A stretch of 64,000 bases of DNA. Origin: Allocoprococcus sp004560705. Lineage in GTDB: Bacteria > Bacillota > Clostridia > Lachnospirales > Lachnospiraceae. The DNA is taken from the NCBI RefSeq assembly GCF_052065755.1, contig NZ_JBQHTK010000002.1:62001-126000 (forward strand), written 5' to 3'. How positions within the stretch are numbered: position 1 is the stretch's first letter; each line of letters begins with the position of its first letter. The translations under genes were made by a program, and so were the position numbers. The notes beneath the pieces were generated by a model, which saw only the letters and a program-made list of their open reading frames with translations, made no database searches and was not told the origin of the DNA. Of this stretch, positions 61,959-64,000 are shown piece by piece.

Positions 61959-63314
61959 CTACAGCGCGAAAATCCCCAGAGCACTTGCAATCGAGCTTAC
62001 GAAAATTGCAGCCAGAAACCATGGTGCAATCCATTTAATCATGAACGAAAACATTTTTTCGGATTTAAATGTCCCATCTGTTTCTTTCACTTCGTCGACG
62101 ATCGTTTTCGGTTTTATGATAAAACCGACGAACAGACAGGTAAGAATTGCGACAATCGGCATCAGAATACTGTTGCTTATGAAATCCATCATATCGAGGA
62201 TCGACATTCCACCCAGGGAAATGTGCTTCAGCCTGCCGAATCCCAGAGAGGAGGGAATGCCCAGCGCAAAGGAAAAAGCAGTCACGATCAGGCTGGACGC
62301 GGTACGGTTCAGATGAAAACGGTCCATGATAATGGAGACGATCGTTTCCATCAGGGAAATGGCAGATGTGAGTGCCGCTAAAAGTACCAGCAGGAAGAAA
62401 ACAGCTCCGACCAATTGCCCCATAGGCATGCTGTTAAATACTTTCGGAAGCGTGATGAACATCAGTCCCGGCCCGGCGCTGAGCGCAGAGCTGTCACCGC
62501 CGGAAAAAGCGAACACAGCCGGAACGATCATCAGTCCGGCCAGAAAAGCAATTCCCGTGTCAAAAATCTCAATCTGACGGACGGCACTTTCCAGATGATT
62601 TTCTTTCTTCATATAAGAACCATAAGTGACCATGATCCCCATAGCAAGTGACATAGAATAAAACATCTGTCCCATGGCAGCGAGGATTGCTTTGACAGAA
62701 AAATGCTGCAGGCTCGGCTTCAGATAATAAGCGACCCCTTCCATGGCACCGTCAATCGTACAGGAATAAACTGCGATAAACAGTGTCAGGATGACGAGGA
62801 CAGGCATCATGACTTTGCTCACTTTCTCGATCCCTTTTTCGACACCCAGCATGACGATAACTGAGGTCGCAAGTAAAAAAATACTGAACCACACGATCGG
62901 ACCGCCGGTTTCGCCGATAAAATCCGGAAAATAATTATTGTCCGCAGCAGCCGTTATCTCACCGGAAAGAAACGTAAAAAGGTATTTGGTCACCCATCCG
63001 CCGATGACAGAATAATAAGGAAAAATAATGACCGGCACGATAGAAGCGAGGATCCCCAAAAATCCGAAACGCCTGTCAAGTGCCTGAAATGCGCCGATGG
63101 CGCTCAGCCCGGTCTTACGTCCAAGCGCAGTCTCGGCGATCATGAGCGTGAAGCCGAATGTGACTGTAAGAATCAAATAGACCAGAAGAAAGCTGCCTCC
63201 TCCATATTTGGCAGCCAGATATGGGAAACGCCAGATGTTGCCGAGCCCTACCGCAGAACCGGCAGCGGCCAGAACAAATCCCAGTTTGTTGGAAAAATTA
63301 CTTCTTGTTTGCAT
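61959..63314 (-). CDS. Sodium-dependent transporter, NSS/SNF family
   Basis: A 451-residue neurotransmitter:sodium symporter homologue of about 11-12 helices, which imports amino acids or similar with Na+. The first helix carries LGFVLAAAGSAVGLGNIWRFPYLAAKYGGGSF, with the Na+ site AAAGSAVGLGN. GQMFYSMSLAMGIMVTYGSYM near 225 and TSAISLMETIVSIIMDRF near 325 are also typical. I choose ATG 63314 because AAGGAGGTTTTTC precedes it. Confidence 0.93.
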   Translation of the reverse strand: MQTRSNFSNKLGFVLAAAGSAVGLGNIWRFPYLAAKYGGGSFLLVYLILTVTFGFTLMIAETALGRKTGLSAIGAFQALDRRFGFLGILASIVPVIIFPYYSVIGGWVTKYLFTFLSGEITAAADNNYFPDFIGETGGPIVWFSIFLLATSVIVMLGVEKGIEKVSKVMMPVLVILTLFIAVYSCTIDGAMEGVAYYLKPSLQHFSVKAILAAMGQMFYSMSLAMGIMVTYGSYMKKENHLESAVRQIEIFDTGIAFLAGLMIVPAVFAFSGGDSSALSAGPGLMFITLPKVFNSMPMGQLVGAVFFLLVLLAALTSAISLMETIVSIIMDRFHLNRTASSLIVTAFSFALGIPSSLGFGRLKHISLGGMSILDMMDFISNSILMPIVAILTCLFVGFIIKPKTIVDEVKETDGTFKSEKMFSFMIKWIAPWFLAAIFVSSIASALGIFAL

Positions 63315-63434
63315 GAAAAACCTCCTTGTATGATATGCAATTAGTATGATTATGACATGATGATGGAAATAAATCAATTATTTTATGGTTATATTGAGGA
63401 AATTAATAAACAAACAAAAATAAAGAAATAACTG

Positions 63435-63463
63435 TTGACACGGGATAAGAAATGTGTTAGATT
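63435..63463 (+). promoter_or_regulatory. Promoter of the infC operon
   Basis: TTGACA at 63435-63440 and TAGATT at 63458-63463, with a 17-base spacer. Confidence 0.65.
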
Positions 63464-63469
63464 AATATT

Positions 63470-63632
63470 TGCGTGAAGCGAAAAAGAAAGCAGAGTGTCC
63501 ACTCTCACCTTAGCGCAATCGAGCGACTAATGGTTTGATATCGATGACAGTATACCGTGAAAGGGTGTTTTGTGCAATGAGAAGTGGATGGTCTGAGAAC
63601 TATTCACTTATTTTTATTTATGGAGGTGCACA
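63470..63632 (+). promoter_or_regulatory. L20-type ribosomal leader before infC (probable)
   Basis: About 160 bases of untranslated leader precede infC, with the text GCAGAGTGTCCACTCTCACC (GAGTG pairing with CACTC) followed by CTTAGCGCAATCG. In Firmicutes the infC-rpmI-rplT operon is controlled by an L20-binding leader. Sequence position and the hairpin fit that, but I did not fold the RNA. Confidence 0.55.
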
Positions 63633-63635
63633 ACA

Positions 63636-64000
63636 ATTAGCGATTTAATGATCAACGAACAAATCCGCGACAGAGAGGTGCGTGTCGTTAGCGAGAGTGG
63701 GGAACAATTAGGAATTATGTCAGCAAAGGAAGCAATGAAGCTGGCACAGGAAGCGGAACTCGATCTGGTTAAGATCGCTCCGACAGCAAAGCCGCCTGTA
63801 TGTAAGATCATCGATTATGGTAAATACCGCTACGAACAGGCGAGAAAAGAAAAAGAAGCAAAGAAAAAGCAAAGGACTGTCGAAGTTAAAGAAGTGCGTC
63901 TTTCACCGAATATTGATACGAATGATATGAATACCAAGATGAATAATGCGAAGAAGTTCATTTTGAAAGGTAATAAAGTCAAAGTTACACTTCGCTTCAG
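63636..64000 (+). CDS. infC: Translation initiation factor IF-3 (5' part)
   Basis: The visible 121 residues contain the IF3 N-domain and linker: INEQIRDREVRVVSESGEQLGI, KIAPTAKPPVCKIIDYGKYRYEQARKEKEAKKKQ, then VEVKEVRLSPNIDTNDM, and the gene continues beyond the window. The GGAGGTG ribosome site (63622-63628) is 7 bases before an ATT at 63636-63638, in frame; the first ATG (63648) is 19 bases away, too far. The start is therefore probably ATT, as in E. coli infC, where the rare start codon permits autoregulation by IF3. Confidence 0.93.
   Translation, partial: MSDLMINEQIRDREVRVVSESGEQLGIMSAKEAMKLAQEAELDLVKIAPTAKPPVCKIIDYGKYRYEQARKEKEAKKKQRTVEVKEVRLSPNIDTNDMNTKMNNAKKFILKGNKVKVTLRF

Noticed and set aside
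1..64000. CRISPR arrays, tRNA and rRNA genes
   Set aside because: I saw no regular spaced repeats of CRISPR type and no tRNA or rRNA signatures. The three units at 7772-7857 are too diverged and too few to be a CRISPR.

Overview
The window looks like a chromosomal segment of a Gram-positive, spore-lineage gut Firmicute, most likely a member of the Lachnospiraceae (Clostridia; the Mediterraneibacter/Dorea/Blautia neighbourhood is my guess). The reasons are strong purine-rich Shine-Dalgarno sites, a moderate G+C content, a GerA/SpoVAF-type spore germination protein, BceAB-BceRS, DegV and DUF1836 proteins, and a typical Firmicute infC leader at the right edge. No rRNA, tRNA or CRISPR array was seen. 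The identity rests on protein and gene style only; no database was searched.

Layout. 1-7.6 kb is core: the N-terminal part of a family 2 glycosidase (leftward, runs off the edge), a PHP-domain phosphatase, a DUF1836 protein, a YerC/TrpR-like regulator, the PcrA helicase, a small acidic membrane protein and an RlmD/RumA-type RNA m5U methyltransferase. 7.7-22.4 kb is accessory and scarred. It holds an imperfect tandem repeat, an AT-rich RES-domain protein, an IS3-family element, an ECF-sigma/anti-sigma operon with two small secreted proteins (the second split by a roughly 310-bp GC-rich insertion), an IS21-family element, two serine-recombinase C-terminal scraps, a peptide deformylase paired with a 2TM beta-rich membrane protein, a dead RlmD-like tail, a second ECF-sigma/anti-sigma operon and a broken RpiR-type regulator.

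22.5-32.3 kb is the most striking part. A five-step assembly line is encoded in one tight operon: a 2.4-kilo-residue NRPS (C-A-T-C-A-T-reductase), an acyl-AMP ligase, a free acyl carrier protein and an Sfp-type phosphopantetheinyl transferase. Taken together they predict an N-acylated dipeptide released as an aldehyde, like the protease-inhibitor aldehydes known from gut Clostridia. 32.3-35.8 kb is an IS91-type transposase/tyrosine integrase pair enclosed by a perfect 297-bp inverted repeat of IS66 transposase DNA, ending on a group II intron scrap.

35.8-64 kb is mostly core again: a cation/proton antiporter, a NifX-FKBP fusion, the BceAB/BceRS antimicrobial-peptide module, a decayed ATPase/TOPRIM gene pair, LeuRS, DegV, a TetR regulator beside an adenylate-forming enzyme with C-terminal fibronectin III repeats, MarR with an MFS remnant, a cytidylate kinase-like protein and a MATE pump, then a SAM methyltransferase-HslO-NadE run, a germination protein, a second MATE pump, a second DegV, an NSS-family transporter, and finally infC, which appears to start at ATT behind an L20-type leader.
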